A DNA stretch of 64,000 nt, from the NCBI RefSeq assembly GCF_001279005.1, contig NZ_LGCN01000119.1, forward strand, positions 124,001 to 188,000, in the 5' to 3' direction. The stretch comes from Streptomyces caelestis. Its GTDB lineage: Bacteria; Actinomycetota; Actinomycetes; Streptomycetales; Streptomycetaceae. Numbering within the stretch: the stretch's first letter is position 1; every line of letters begins with the position of its first letter. The notes beneath the pieces are model-generated. The model did not search any database. It was not told the origin of the DNA and worked only from the letters and a program-made list of their open reading frames with translations. Shown piece after piece: positions 42,885 to 51,419 of the stretch. Made by a program: the position numbers and the translations under genes.

Positions 42885-45254
42885 GTGACGGGCTGGACCT
42901 GGGAGTACGAGGGGTACGACGCCGCCGACGCGCGCCTGCGGGAGTCGCTGTGCGCCCTCGGCAACGGGTACTTCGCCACCCGGGGCGCGCTGCCGGAGTG
43001 CTCCGCGGACGAGGTGCACTACCCGGGCACGTACGCGGCCGGCGTCTACAACCGGCTCGTCTCCGAGGTCGCCGGACGACACGTCGAGAACGAGGACATG
43101 GTCAACCTGCCCAACTGGCTGCCGCTGCGCTTCAGGCTCCCCGGCGGGCCCTGGCTCACCCCCGACACCGCCCACGTGCTCGACCACGGTGAGACCCTGC
43201 ACCTGTCCTCGGGGCTCCTGGAGCGCAGGACGCGGTACGGCCTCGGCCCCGGACGGGCCCTCCTGGTGCGCCAGCACCGCTTCGTGCACATGGCCGACCC
43301 CCATCTGGCGGGCCTGCGCACCGATTTCACCGCCGAGGGCTTCTCCGGCGCCCTGGAGACCGAGGCGGCGCTCGACGGCGACGTCACCAACACCGGGGTG
43401 CCGCGCTACCGGGATCTGGACGGCCGTCACCTGACCCATGTGCTCACCGGCACGACCGCCGCGGACACCGTGTGGCTGCGCTGCCGCACCCGCACCTCGG
43501 ACGTCCGGGTCGCGCTCGCCGCCCGGCTGACGGCGCCCGCTCCCGTCACGAACCGGCACGACCGCCCGCGCGCCCTGCAGAGCACCCGTCTGGACCTGGC
43601 CGCCGGGGACACCGTCACCGTCGACAAGATCGTCGCCCTGCACACCTCCCGCGATCCCGCGATCAGCGACCCGCTGCACGCCGCCGTCGACCGGGTGGTC
43701 CGGGCGGGCGGCTTCGACGAGCTGCTCCCGCCGCACCTGACGGCCTGGGACCAGTTGTGGCGCCGGGCCGAGCTGGACGTGCCCGGCGAGGCGGGCCGCA
43801 TCCTGCGGCTGCACCTCTTCCACGTCCTGCAGACCCTCTCCCCGCACACCGCGGACCTGGACGTGGGGGTCCCGGCCCGGGGACTGCACGGCGAGGCGTA
43901 CCGGGGGCACGTCTTCTGGGACGAGCTGTTCGTCCTGCCGTACCTCAACCTGCACTTCCCCGAGGTCTCCCGCGCGCTGCTGCACCACCGTCACCGGCGT
44001 CTGGAGCGCGCCCGCACCGCCGCCCGGGACGCCGGGCGCCGCGGCGCGATGTACCCCTGGCAGAGCGGCAGCGACGGCCGGGAGGAGGCCCAGCAACTGC
44101 ACCTCAACCCCCGCTCCGGCCGCTGGCTGCCCGACCACTCCGACCTCCAGCACCACGTCGGATCGGCGATCGCGTACAACGTCTGGCAGTACTGCGAGGC
44201 CAGCGGCGACCAGGAGTTCCTGCACACCAAGGGCGCCGAGATGCTGCTGAACGTCTCCCGCTTTTGGGCGGACTCCGCCACCTTCGACGACCGTCTGGGC
44301 CGCTACCGCATCAAGGGCGTGGTCGGCCCCGACGAGTACCACGACGCCTACCCGGACGCCACCGAACCGGGCCTCGACGACAACGCGTACACCAATGTCA
44401 CGGCCGCCTGGGTGCTCGCCCGCACCCTGGACGTGCTGCGCGGTCTGCCCGAGCCGCGCCGTCGTGAACTCGCCGAGCGGACCGGTCTGGACGCGAGGGA
44501 GCTGGAGAAGTGGGAGGAGGTCTCCCGCACCCTCCACGTCCCCCTCCACCACGGCGTCATCAGTCAGTTCGAGGGCTACGGCGAACTCGCCGAACTCGAC
44601 TGGCGGGGCTACCGGCACCGGTACGGCGACATCCGGCGCCTGGACCGGCTGCTGGAGGCCGAGGGCGACTCCGTCAACCGGTACCAGGCCTCCAAGCAGG
44701 CGGACGTCCTGATGCTGGGCTACCTCTTCTCGCCCGCCGAACTCCGGGGGATCTTCCGCAGGCTGGGGATGAACCTGGACGAACGGACCTGGCGGCGCAC
44801 GGTCGACCACTACCTCCACCGCACCAGCCACGGCTCCACCCTCAGTGGCCTGGTCCACGGCTGGGTGCTGGCCCGGGCCCGGCGCGCCGACGCCTGGCAG
44901 TTCTGTCAGGAGGCCCTGCGGGCGGACATCGCCGACATCCAGGGCGGCACCACCGGGGAGGGCATCCACCTCGGCGCCATGGCCGGCACCCTCGACCTCG
45001 TCCAGCGCGGACTGACCGGTCTCGAGACCCGCGGCGGAGCCCTGTGGCTCGACCCGGTGCCCCTGCCCGAACTCTCCTCCTACGGCTTCACCCTGCGCTA
45101 CCACGGCCACTGGGGCGTCCGGCTGCGGCTGGAACACGGCCTGCTGGAGATCACCGTGCCCTCCTCAGGCCGCTCCGCGATCGAGGTCCACCTCCCGGAC
45201 CGCACGGTCCGCCTCCAGCCCGGCGAGACGGACCGCCTGGCCCTCCCGGACTGA
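42885..45254 (+). CDS. GH65 family glycoside phosphorylase, second copy
   Basis: A 789-residue GH65 enzyme, distinct from the one at 19.3 kb. The N-terminal beta-sandwich opens GWTWEYEGYDAADARLRESL. The barrel has GEAYRGHVFWDELFVLPYLN, GAMYPWQSGSDGREEAQQLH, and the catalytic acid Glu484 in GVVGPDEYHD. NRYQASKQADVLMLGYLF and RTSHGSTLSGLVHGWVLARA follow, the latter supporting phosphate-binding. The motifs match trehalose/kojibiose-type phosphorylases or related hydrolases. GTG 42885 has GGAGGA 8 bases upstream. No phosphoglucomutase gene is adjacent. A perfect 18-bp terminator follows. Confidence 0.9.
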   Translation: MTGWTWEYEGYDAADARLRESLCALGNGYFATRGALPECSADEVHYPGTYAAGVYNRLVSEVAGRHVENEDMVNLPNWLPLRFRLPGGPWLTPDTAHVLDHGETLHLSSGLLERRTRYGLGPGRALLVRQHRFVHMADPHLAGLRTDFTAEGFSGALETEAALDGDVTNTGVPRYRDLDGRHLTHVLTGTTAADTVWLRCRTRTSDVRVALAARLTAPAPVTNRHDRPRALQSTRLDLAAGDTVTVDKIVALHTSRDPAISDPLHAAVDRVVRAGGFDELLPPHLTAWDQLWRRAELDVPGEAGRILRLHLFHVLQTLSPHTADLDVGVPARGLHGEAYRGHVFWDELFVLPYLNLHFPEVSRALLHHRHRRLERARTAARDAGRRGAMYPWQSGSDGREEAQQLHLNPRSGRWLPDHSDLQHHVGSAIAYNVWQYCEASGDQEFLHTKGAEMLLNVSRFWADSATFDDRLGRYRIKGVVGPDEYHDAYPDATEPGLDDNAYTNVTAAWVLARTLDVLRGLPEPRRRELAERTGLDARELEKWEEVSRTLHVPLHHGVISQFEGYGELAELDWRGYRHRYGDIRRLDRLLEAEGDSVNRYQASKQADVLMLGYLFSPAELRGIFRRLGMNLDERTWRRTVDHYLHRTSHGSTLSGLVHGWVLARARRADAWQFCQEALRADIADIQGGTTGEGIHLGAMAGTLDLVQRGLTGLETRGGALWLDPVPLPELSSYGFTLRYHGHWGVRLRLEHGLLEITVPSSGRSAIEVHLPDRTVRLQPGETDRLALPD

Positions 45255-45260
45255 CGCACG

Positions 45261-45303
45261 CGGGCGCCCGCCCGGTCCGGGGGACGGACCGGGCGGGCGC
45301 CCG
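45261..45303. terminator. strong bidirectional terminator
   Basis: An 18-bp perfect stem (CGGGCGCCCGCCCGGTCC and its complement) with a 7-base loop separates the convergent GH65 and ferredoxin reductase genes. Confidence 0.9.
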
Positions 45304-45329
45304 GCGGTGAGCCCTCGCGGGGCAGGGGG

Positions 45330-46694
45330 TCAGGCGCCGCTCTCCCGCAGCATGTCCTCGCGCTCCACGAGCTTCACGCGTTCGCGGCCCTGCGGCTCGC
45401 CCAGCGCCTTCTCCGCGGCGTCCAGGCGGTACCAGCCGTCCCAGGTGGTGAAGCGGACGCCGCGCTCGGCGAGGAACGCGTCCACGGCCTCCGGGGCAGG
45501 CGACGCGGGCTCCTGGAGCCGGCCGTCCGCGTAGTCCTTCAGCAGGTTCCCCACCGTCTCGTTGGCGTCGCCCTTGGTGTGGCCGATCAGGCCCACCGGA
45601 CCGCGCCGGATCCAGCCGGTGACGTACGTGGAGTCCAGGTGCTCGCCGGTCTCCTGGACGACGCGCCCGCCCTCGTCCGGGACGGTGCCGGAGCCGATGT
45701 CCCAGGGCAGCTTGGGGAGCTTGTCGGAGAGGTAGCCCACGGCCCGGTAGACCGCGGTGACGTCCCAGTCCTTGAACTCGCCGGTCCCCTTCACGTTGCC
45801 GGTGCCGTCGAGCGCGGTGCGCTCGGTGCGCAGGCCGACGACCTTGCCGTCCTCACCGAGGATCTCGGTGGGGGACTCGAAGAAGTGCAGGAACAGCTTG
45901 TGCGGACGGTCGCCGACATCGCGGATCGCCCAGTTCTCCAGGGTCTTGGCGACCATGTCGGCCTGCTTGTTGCCGCGCCGGGTGGCGATCGAGCCCTCGT
46001 CGTAGTCGATGTCCTCGGGGTCGACGATCACCTCGATGGTGGGGGAGTGGTCCAGCTCCCTCAGCTCCATCGGGCTGAACTTCGCCTGCGCCGGGCCGCG
46101 GCGGCCGAAGACGTGGATCTCCATCGCCCTGTTGGCCTTCAGGCCTTCGTAGACGTTCGGCGGGATCTCGGTGGGCAGCAGCTCGTCGGCCGTCTTGGCC
46201 AGGATGCGGGCCACGTCGAGGGCGACGTTGCCGACGCCGAGCACGGCGACCTTCTCGGCCTCCAGGGGCCAGGTGCGCGGCACGTCCGGGTGGCCGTCGT
46301 ACCAGGAGACGAAGTCCGCGGCGCCGTAGGAGCCGTCGAGGTCGATGCCGGGCACGTCCAGCGCGCGGTCGGCCGTGGCGCCGGTGGCGAAGATCACGCC
46401 GTCGTAGAACGCGCGCAGGTCGTCGAGGTGGACGTCGGTGCCGTAGTCCACGTTGCCGAACAACCGGACCTGCGGCTTGTCGAGCACCTGGTGCAGGGCG
46501 GTGATGATGCCCTTGATCCGCGGGTGGTCGGGGGCGACGCCGTAACGGATCAGTCCGAACGGTGCCGGCATGCGCTCGAAGATGTCGATGGACACGCCCG
46601 GTTCGGCGGCCACGTCGGACTTGAGCAGGGCGTCGGCGGCGTAGATCCCGGCGGGGCCGGATCCGACGATGGCTACCCGCAGGGGGCGGGGCAT
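45330..46694 (-). CDS. fprA: ferredoxin-NADP reductase, FprA-like
   Basis: A 454-residue adrenodoxin reductase-type flavoprotein that transfers electrons between NADPH and ferredoxin. FAD binding is shown by VAIVGSGPAGIYAADALL, then FERMPAPFGLIRYGVAPDHP. The NADP region has VAVLGVGNVALDVARIL and HVFGRRGPAQAKFSPMELRE. VTGWIRRGPVGLIGHTKGDA is the C-terminal FAD motif. ATG 46694 has AAGGGAA about 9 bases upstream. An iron-box-like palindrome lies about 55 bp upstream, consistent with DmdR control. Homologues feed cytochromes P450 and Fe-S assembly. Confidence 0.92.
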   Translation of the reverse strand: MPRPLRVAIVGSGPAGIYAADALLKSDVAAEPGVSIDIFERMPAPFGLIRYGVAPDHPRIKGIITALHQVLDKPQVRLFGNVDYGTDVHLDDLRAFYDGVIFATGATADRALDVPGIDLDGSYGAADFVSWYDGHPDVPRTWPLEAEKVAVLGVGNVALDVARILAKTADELLPTEIPPNVYEGLKANRAMEIHVFGRRGPAQAKFSPMELRELDHSPTIEVIVDPEDIDYDEGSIATRRGNKQADMVAKTLENWAIRDVGDRPHKLFLHFFESPTEILGEDGKVVGLRTERTALDGTGNVKGTGEFKDWDVTAVYRAVGYLSDKLPKLPWDIGSGTVPDEGGRVVQETGEHLDSTYVTGWIRRGPVGLIGHTKGDANETVGNLLKDYADGRLQEPASPAPEAVDAFLAERGVRFTTWDGWYRLDAAEKALGEPQGRERVKLVEREDMLRESGA

Positions 46695-46744
46695 GGTCAG
46701 GTTCCCTTCGAGTGAGGACAGGCGGCTCGATGGGAAGCCTAAAC

Positions 46745-46762
46745 TGAGGCATGCCTTACCTG
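46745..46762. promoter_or_regulatory. iron-box-like site upstream of fprA
   Basis: TGAGGCATGCCTTACCTG contains the near-palindrome TGAGGCATGCCTTA and the half AGGxxNGCCTTACCT seen in DmdR/DtxR operators. It is about 50 bp before the reductase start. Confidence 0.4.
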
Positions 46763-46828
46763 GTACGCGGGTCCGGTCTATGGACTCATAAGTTTCTCTT
46801 ATGAGCTCTCCCCACGTGGGCTTATGCC

Positions 46829-49567
46829 TCACGGAACGGGCTGTTCCGCCCAGATGACCTTGCCGGCGGGCAGATAGCGGGTGCCCCAGCGCTCGGCGAG
46901 CTGGGCGACCAGGAACAGGCCGCGGCCGCCCTCGTCCGTCATGGTGGCGTACCGCAGATGGGGCGAGGTGCTGCTGCCGTCGTACACCTCGCAGATCAGG
47001 TTGCGGTCGTACAGCATCCGCACCTGGATGGGGCCGCCGCCGTAGCGGAGCGCGTTGGTGACCAGCTCGCTCAGGATCAGCTCCGTACCGAACGTCAGCT
47101 CCTCCAGCCCCCACTCGGCCAGCTTCCGGGTGACCGCCGCCCGCACCTCGCCGACGGCCGCCGGGTCCGGCGGCACCGGCCACTGGGCGATCCGGCCGGC
47201 GGCCAGCGCCCGTGTCCGCGCCACGAGCAGCGCGATGTCGTCACCGGCCCGTACCGGGCGCCGGGACTCCAGTACGGCCCTGCACGTGTCCTCGGGGGAG
47301 TCGCCGGCCCAAGACAGCGCCTCGCGCAGCCGTTCCAGGCCGACGTCGATGTCGTGCCCCCGGTCCTCGACCAGCCCGTCGGTGTAGAGGACGAGCCGGC
47401 TGCCCTCCGGCAGTTCCCGATCGGCCGACTCGAACGGCAGACCGCCGAGCCCCAGCGGAGGGCCGGCGGGCACGTCCCAGAACTCCGCCCCGCCGTCCGG
47501 GCGGACCACGGCCGGCGGCGGATGGCCCGCGCGGGCCACGGTGCAGTGCCGGGAGACCGGGTCGTAGACCGCGTACAGACAGGTCGCCCCCGTCACCGGT
47601 GCGCTCTGCTCGTCCTGCGCCTCGTCCTGGTCGATGCGCCCGACCAGCTCGTCGAGCAGGGTCAGGAGCTCGTCGGGCGGAAGGTCCAGCGCGGAGAAGT
47701 TGTGCACCGCCGTGCGCAGCCGCCCCATCGTGGCCGCCGCGTGCAGGCCGTGGCCGACGACGTCGCCGACCACGAGCGCGACCCGGGCCCCGGACAGCGG
47801 CAGCACGTCGAACCAGTCCCCGCCCACCCCCGCCTGCGCGGGAAGGTAGCGGTAGGCGATCTCCAGGGCGCTCTGTTCGGGCAGGGTCCGCGGCAGCAGG
47901 CTCCGCTGGAGCGTCACCGCCATGCTGTGCTCGCGCGTGTAACGGCGGGCGTTGTCGATGGAGACCGCGGCCCGGGCGACCAGCTCCTCCGCGAGCGCCA
48001 GATCCTCGGCGTCGAACGGCTCCGCCTTCCGCGAACGCCAGAAGCTGACCACCCCGAGCACCAGCACCCCGGCCCGCAGCGGCACGGTGATCAGCGAATG
48101 GATGCCGTACTCCATGATCCGCCCGGAGCGCTCCACGTCCTGGGCGTGCCAGCCCGGCGCCTCGCCGAGCCGGGGCTCCAGGACCGGCCGTCCGGTGGCG
48201 AGGCTGACGCCCTGCGGGGACGACGCGACGAAGCGGATCCGCTCGTCCTCGGGGTAGAGCGGGGCGTCCGCGTCGACCCCCGCCGACGCCGCGCGGCGCA
48301 GTACGCCGGCCGCGTCGGGGTGGCCGCCGGCCAGCACCGACGCGAACAGGTCCACCGTGACGAAGTCGGCGAACCGCGGCACGGCAAGCTCGGCGAGTTC
48401 CTCGGCCGTGCGGGTGACGTCCAGGCTCGTCCCGATGCCCACCCCCGCGTCGTACAGCATGTTGAGCCGCTCACGTGACTCCTCCGCCCGGCCGGACAGG
48501 GCGCGCAGCTCGGTGGAGTCGCGGATCGTGGCCACGCTGCCGGGCGGGCCGCCCGCCCGGTCGGTGGGCCGCTGGTTGACCGCCAGCAGCCGGTCGCCCA
48601 CCAGGTGCACCTCGTCCGTGGCGGTGCGGCCCGAGCACAGCAGCTCGGCGGTGCCGGGGTCCAGGCCGAGGGCCGGCACGGACCGGCCCTCGGCGTCCCC
48701 GGGCAGGCCGAGCAGCCGGCGCGCCTCGTCGTTGGCGAGCATGAGCGTCCCGTCCCCGTCGACGATGACCACCCCTTCGCGCACCGCGTGCAGCACCGCG
48801 TCGTGGTGTTCGTACATCCGGGTCATCTCGCGCGGGCCCAGGCCGTGGGTCTGGCGCAGCAGCCGTCTGCTCACCAGGGCCGCGCCGCCGGTCGCCAGGG
48901 CGAGCGCGGCGAGCGCCGCGCTCAGGACGAGGGGCAGCTGGTCCTTCGCCGCCCCGCCGACGCGCTCGGTCGTGATGCCGGCCGACACCAGGCCCACCAC
49001 CTTGCCGTCGGCGTCCTTCACCGGCACCACCGCCTGCACCAGTCGCCCGATGGTGCCCTCGACCTCCTCCACCACCGGCTCGCCGGCCAGCGCGGGCCCG
49101 ATGGTGCCGACGAACCGCTTGCCGATGCGGTCCGGCCGGGGATGGGTGTAGCGGATGCCGTCGGTGTTCATGACGACGACGAAGTCGACCCGCGCCCGCT
49201 CGCGCGCCGCCTCGGCACGCGGCTGGAGCACGGCCGTGGGGTCGGGGGACTCCAGCGCCTCGACGATGCCCGGCGCGTTCGCGAAGGTCTCCGCGACGGC
49301 GAGCGAGCGGTTGCGGGCCTCCTGCGTGCTGTCCCGCTGCACCTGCAGCACCAGCGCCACGACGGCCGCCACGACCAGCAGCAGCACGATCACCAGATGC
49401 AGCGCGAACACCTGTCCGGCGACGCTGCGCCCGCTCAGCACCGACCGCAGTCCCGCCGCCGGGCGCCACCGGGAGCGGCCGTCCGCGTCCCGCCGACGCC
49501 GTACGGACGCCGCGGCACCGGGCCGCAGGGACGACCGGGGCCGGGAGCGACCCATGAGTCGGACCAT
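46829..49567 (-). CDS. membrane SpoIIE-type phosphatase with sensor, PAS, GAF and HATPase domains
   Basis: A 912-residue stress-signalling protein. An N-terminal transmembrane helix (VFALHLVIVLLLVVAAVVAL), an extracytoplasmic Cache-like sensor (about 80-205), a second helix, then a PAS domain (VLHAVREGVVIVDGDGTLML) and a GAF domain follow. The PP2C phosphatase has VGGDWFDVLPLSGARVALVV, GDVVGHGLHAAATMGRLR, LVLYTDGLVEDRG and GDDIALLVAR. The C-terminal anti-sigma kinase-type ATPase has ELILSELVTNALRYGGG and DEGGRGLFLV. Both a phosphatase and a switch kinase are thus in one chain. ATG 49567 or 49555 may be used. Confidence 0.92.
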   Translation of the reverse strand: MVRLMGRSRPRSSLRPGAAASVRRRRDADGRSRWRPAAGLRSVLSGRSVAGQVFALHLVIVLLLVVAAVVALVLQVQRDSTQEARNRSLAVAETFANAPGIVEALESPDPTAVLQPRAEAARERARVDFVVVMNTDGIRYTHPRPDRIGKRFVGTIGPALAGEPVVEEVEGTIGRLVQAVVPVKDADGKVVGLVSAGITTERVGGAAKDQLPLVLSAALAALALATGGAALVSRRLLRQTHGLGPREMTRMYEHHDAVLHAVREGVVIVDGDGTLMLANDEARRLLGLPGDAEGRSVPALGLDPGTAELLCSGRTATDEVHLVGDRLLAVNQRPTDRAGGPPGSVATIRDSTELRALSGRAEESRERLNMLYDAGVGIGTSLDVTRTAEELAELAVPRFADFVTVDLFASVLAGGHPDAAGVLRRAASAGVDADAPLYPEDERIRFVASSPQGVSLATGRPVLEPRLGEAPGWHAQDVERSGRIMEYGIHSLITVPLRAGVLVLGVVSFWRSRKAEPFDAEDLALAEELVARAAVSIDNARRYTREHSMAVTLQRSLLPRTLPEQSALEIAYRYLPAQAGVGGDWFDVLPLSGARVALVVGDVVGHGLHAAATMGRLRTAVHNFSALDLPPDELLTLLDELVGRIDQDEAQDEQSAPVTGATCLYAVYDPVSRHCTVARAGHPPPAVVRPDGGAEFWDVPAGPPLGLGGLPFESADRELPEGSRLVLYTDGLVEDRGHDIDVGLERLREALSWAGDSPEDTCRAVLESRRPVRAGDDIALLVARTRALAAGRIAQWPVPPDPAAVGEVRAAVTRKLAEWGLEELTFGTELILSELVTNALRYGGGPIQVRMLYDRNLICEVYDGSSTSPHLRYATMTDEGGRGLFLVAQLAERWGTRYLPAGKVIWAEQPVP

Positions 49568-49775
49568 GTGCCATGTCTACACCGCCGTGCCACGCGAGGC
49601 GAGGGACGGCGTCCGCCCGGCCGGCGGGTCGCCACCGCCGTGGCGCCGGTTCCCCGGGTCGCGCGCGGCCGTCCCCCGTTGACCGCGCGCGACCCTCCCC
49701 CCGGCGCGCGACCGTCCCCCGAAGGCCGCGCGCGTTCCTCGACCGGGCCACCCCGGCACACTGTGCTCCGCGGCC

Positions 49776-50321
49776 TCAGTCGGCCAGGGCGCGGGCCAGT
49801 TCCGTGGTGGCGCGGGCGATCTCGGTGTCCGGCTCGGCCAGCAGCCGGTTCAGGTCGCCGCGCCGGGCGCGCACCGCCTGCCGGGCGGCCCGCTCCCACA
49901 CCACCGGGTTCTCCCGGCGGTTGAGCAGCTTGGGATACGCGGCGGCGGTGCTCTCCCACTGCCGGGCGTCGGCGATGGCCTTGAGCAGCTGGATGATCCC
50001 GGCCCGGCAGGCGACGTGCGGCAGCTGGGCCAGCTCCCAGAGGAAGGGGACCGTGGCGGCGGTCGCCTGTTCCGTGACGAAGCCGTACTGGCAGATCCGT
50101 TTCCGCAGATCCGCCAGGGCGGCGCGGGCGGTGCCGGCGTCCCCCCAGGCGATGCCGTTCAGCAACAGGGGGATGGCCGCCGCCGAGCCGGTGGAGTCCT
50201 GCATGTCGGCCCACGGCACGCGGGACAGCGCCGTGAGGGGCGTGGTCCGTGCCACTCCGGTGGGGGGCGTGTGGCGCACGGGGCGCTCGCTGCTCGGCCG
50301 TTCCGTGGAAGCGCTGCGCAT
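49776..50321 (-). CDS. hypothetical HEAT-like helical protein
   Basis: A 181-residue protein with repeated helical units (AAIPLLLNGIAWGDAGTARA, ATAATVPFLWELAQLPHVAC and AGIIQLLKAIADARQWEST) suggestive of HEAT-like repeats. The N-terminal 35 residues are Thr/Pro-rich. ATG 50321 has GAAAGG about 10 bases upstream. The same frame continues upstream without a stop into the decayed ATPase segment, so a fused product cannot be excluded, but the HEAT-like part has clean coding character by itself. Function unknown. Confidence 0.65.
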   Translation of the reverse strand: MRSASTERPSSERPVRHTPPTGVARTTPLTALSRVPWADMQDSTGSAAAIPLLLNGIAWGDAGTARAALADLRKRICQYGFVTEQATAATVPFLWELAQLPHVACRAGIIQLLKAIADARQWESTAAAYPKLLNRRENPVVWERAARQAVRARRGDLNRLLAEPDTEIARATTELARALAD

Positions 50322-50341
50322 GGCGTGGGTGCCTTTCCGCG

Positions 50342-50849
50342 GCAGTCGTGTCGGGTGGGGGGACGGGTCGGCGACCGGGCCCGCACCGTCCTGCCCGCCG
50401 GAGGGGCGGCGGACCGGTCCCGCCTCCTCGGGCGGGACGTCGACGATGCGCGGCCCTCGGCCGTGCGCCTTTGGACCGGAGCCGGCGCCGCGGACGGGCG
50501 GGTGGTCGTCGGGGTCGGCGACGGTGGGCGGCGGGTGCCCGGGCGCCGGGCGGAACCCGGGCCGGACGTCCGGCGCACCCGTGCACCGCGGTGCCGCGCG
50601 CGTCATGGCGTCGGCGGCGAGCTCGGTGATCACGAGGGCGGTGTCGTCGCGGTCGTGGCCGAGCGGCCGGTCGCGCGGGGTGCCCCGGGTGGAGGACCGC
50701 GCCCGCGGGAGGCGCGGCGTGACCGGGGTGGAGGCGGGGCGGGCCGTCCCCGGCCCCGGGAGCCGCAGGCGCGGATCCGCCGTCGCCGCGCCGCTCGTCC
50801 GTAGGGCGGCGGCCGGTGGCCGGAATAACGGATGCGCAGGTGATGACAC
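50342..50849 (-). pseudogene. eroded HATPase_c (anti-sigma factor type) protein
   Basis: The frame shows the landmarks of a Streptomyces RsbW-like ATP-binding protein: GHDRDDTALVITELAADAMT (N-box), TVADPDDHPPVRGAGSG, then HGRGPRIVDV (G2-box) and VRRPSGGQDG. Many expected Leu and Trp positions are Pro or Gly (for example GRGPRIVD for GRGLRIVD, and EEAGPVR for EEWGWxR). The pattern fits accumulated CTG-to-CCG and TGG-to-GGG changes. A good GGGAG site precedes the GTG at 50849, so it may still be translated, and the frame runs on into the HEAT-like gene. It is divergent from DUF397 and belongs to the WhiJ-type set. Confidence 0.55.
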
Positions 50850-50931
50850 GGCATCTCCCTGATGCGACGTCAGGACAGGGCGCCAGCAAGGGGGTTGACG
50901 CCGCAGCTATTATCCACGCTGACGGTGCTCG

Positions 50932-50961
50932 CGTGCAATTGCACGAGAAATTGCGCGAGAT
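50932..50961. promoter_or_regulatory. operator-like palindrome with tandem 12-bp repeats
   Basis: CGTGCAATTGCACG (50932-50945) is a perfect 14-bp palindrome. Overlapping it, ATTGCACGAGAA and ATTGCGCGAGAT (50938-50961) are tandem 12-mers with 10 of 12 identical. This is in the divergent region before the DUF397 gene, an apt site for the DUF5753 regulator. Confidence 0.6.
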
Positions 50962-51032
50962 TTTTCCGGTGCACGCGGCCGGACGCCCGGGCCGCGCGCA
51001 CCGGGAGACACGGGAACAGCGAGGAGACAGCG

Positions 51033-51263
51033 GTGCCAGGAGTGCGCAACGGAGTGCGGGCCAGTCAGTTGGACGCCCGCTGGATCAAGAGCCGGCACAG
51101 CAACGCCGAGGGCAACTGCGTCGAGCTGGCCCCGCTGACCGACGGGGGGATCGCGATGCGCAACTCCCGTGACCCCGACGGTCCCGCCCTCGTCTACACG
51201 GCCGCGGAGCTGGCGGCGTTCCTGGCCGGCGCGAAGGACGGAGAGTTCGACCACCTGCTCTGA
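51033..51263 (+). CDS. DUF397 (BldB-like) protein
   Basis: A 76-residue DUF397 protein: SQLDARWIKSRHSNAEGNCV, ELAPLTDGGIAMRNSRDPDG and TAAELAAFLAGAKDGEFDHL are the family blocks. DUF397 proteins pair with a WhiJ-like XRE/DUF5753 regulator and often an RsbW-type ATPase; BldB is the founding example, and the pair tunes differentiation in Streptomyces. GTG 51033 has GAGGAG 6 bases upstream; longer frames upstream cross the operator. The regulator gene is 156 bp downstream, after a terminator-like hairpin. Confidence 0.9.
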   Translation: MPGVRNGVRASQLDARWIKSRHSNAEGNCVELAPLTDGGIAMRNSRDPDGPALVYTAAELAAFLAGAKDGEFDHLL

Positions 51264-51277
51264 AACGTCCGCGCCGA

Positions 51278-51308
51278 ACCGGCGCCGGCCGTCCGGGCCG
51301 GCGCCGGT
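51278..51308 (+). terminator. hairpin after DUF397
   Basis: A perfect 13-bp stem (ACCGGCGCCGGCC and its complement) with a 5-base loop lies 15 bp after the DUF397 stop. It could separate DUF397 and regulator transcription. Confidence 0.75.
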
Positions 51309-51419
51309 GAAGCGGAGCTCGACGCGCCACTTCCTCGGTGCTTTCGCGCGCGGATACGGTGAGGGGCGGTCAGGTGCGATAGTGTTAACCGCCCTTGTGT
51401 CGGTCTGCTGGGAGCCAGG

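Noticed and set aside
42807..45137. 776-codon antisense frame over the second GH65 gene
   Set aside because: Same artefact; the plus-strand gene has full-length family motifs.
50895..50913. TTGACG followed by TATTAT as a promoter for DUF397
   Set aside because: The spacing is only 7 bp, too short for a sigma70-type promoter.
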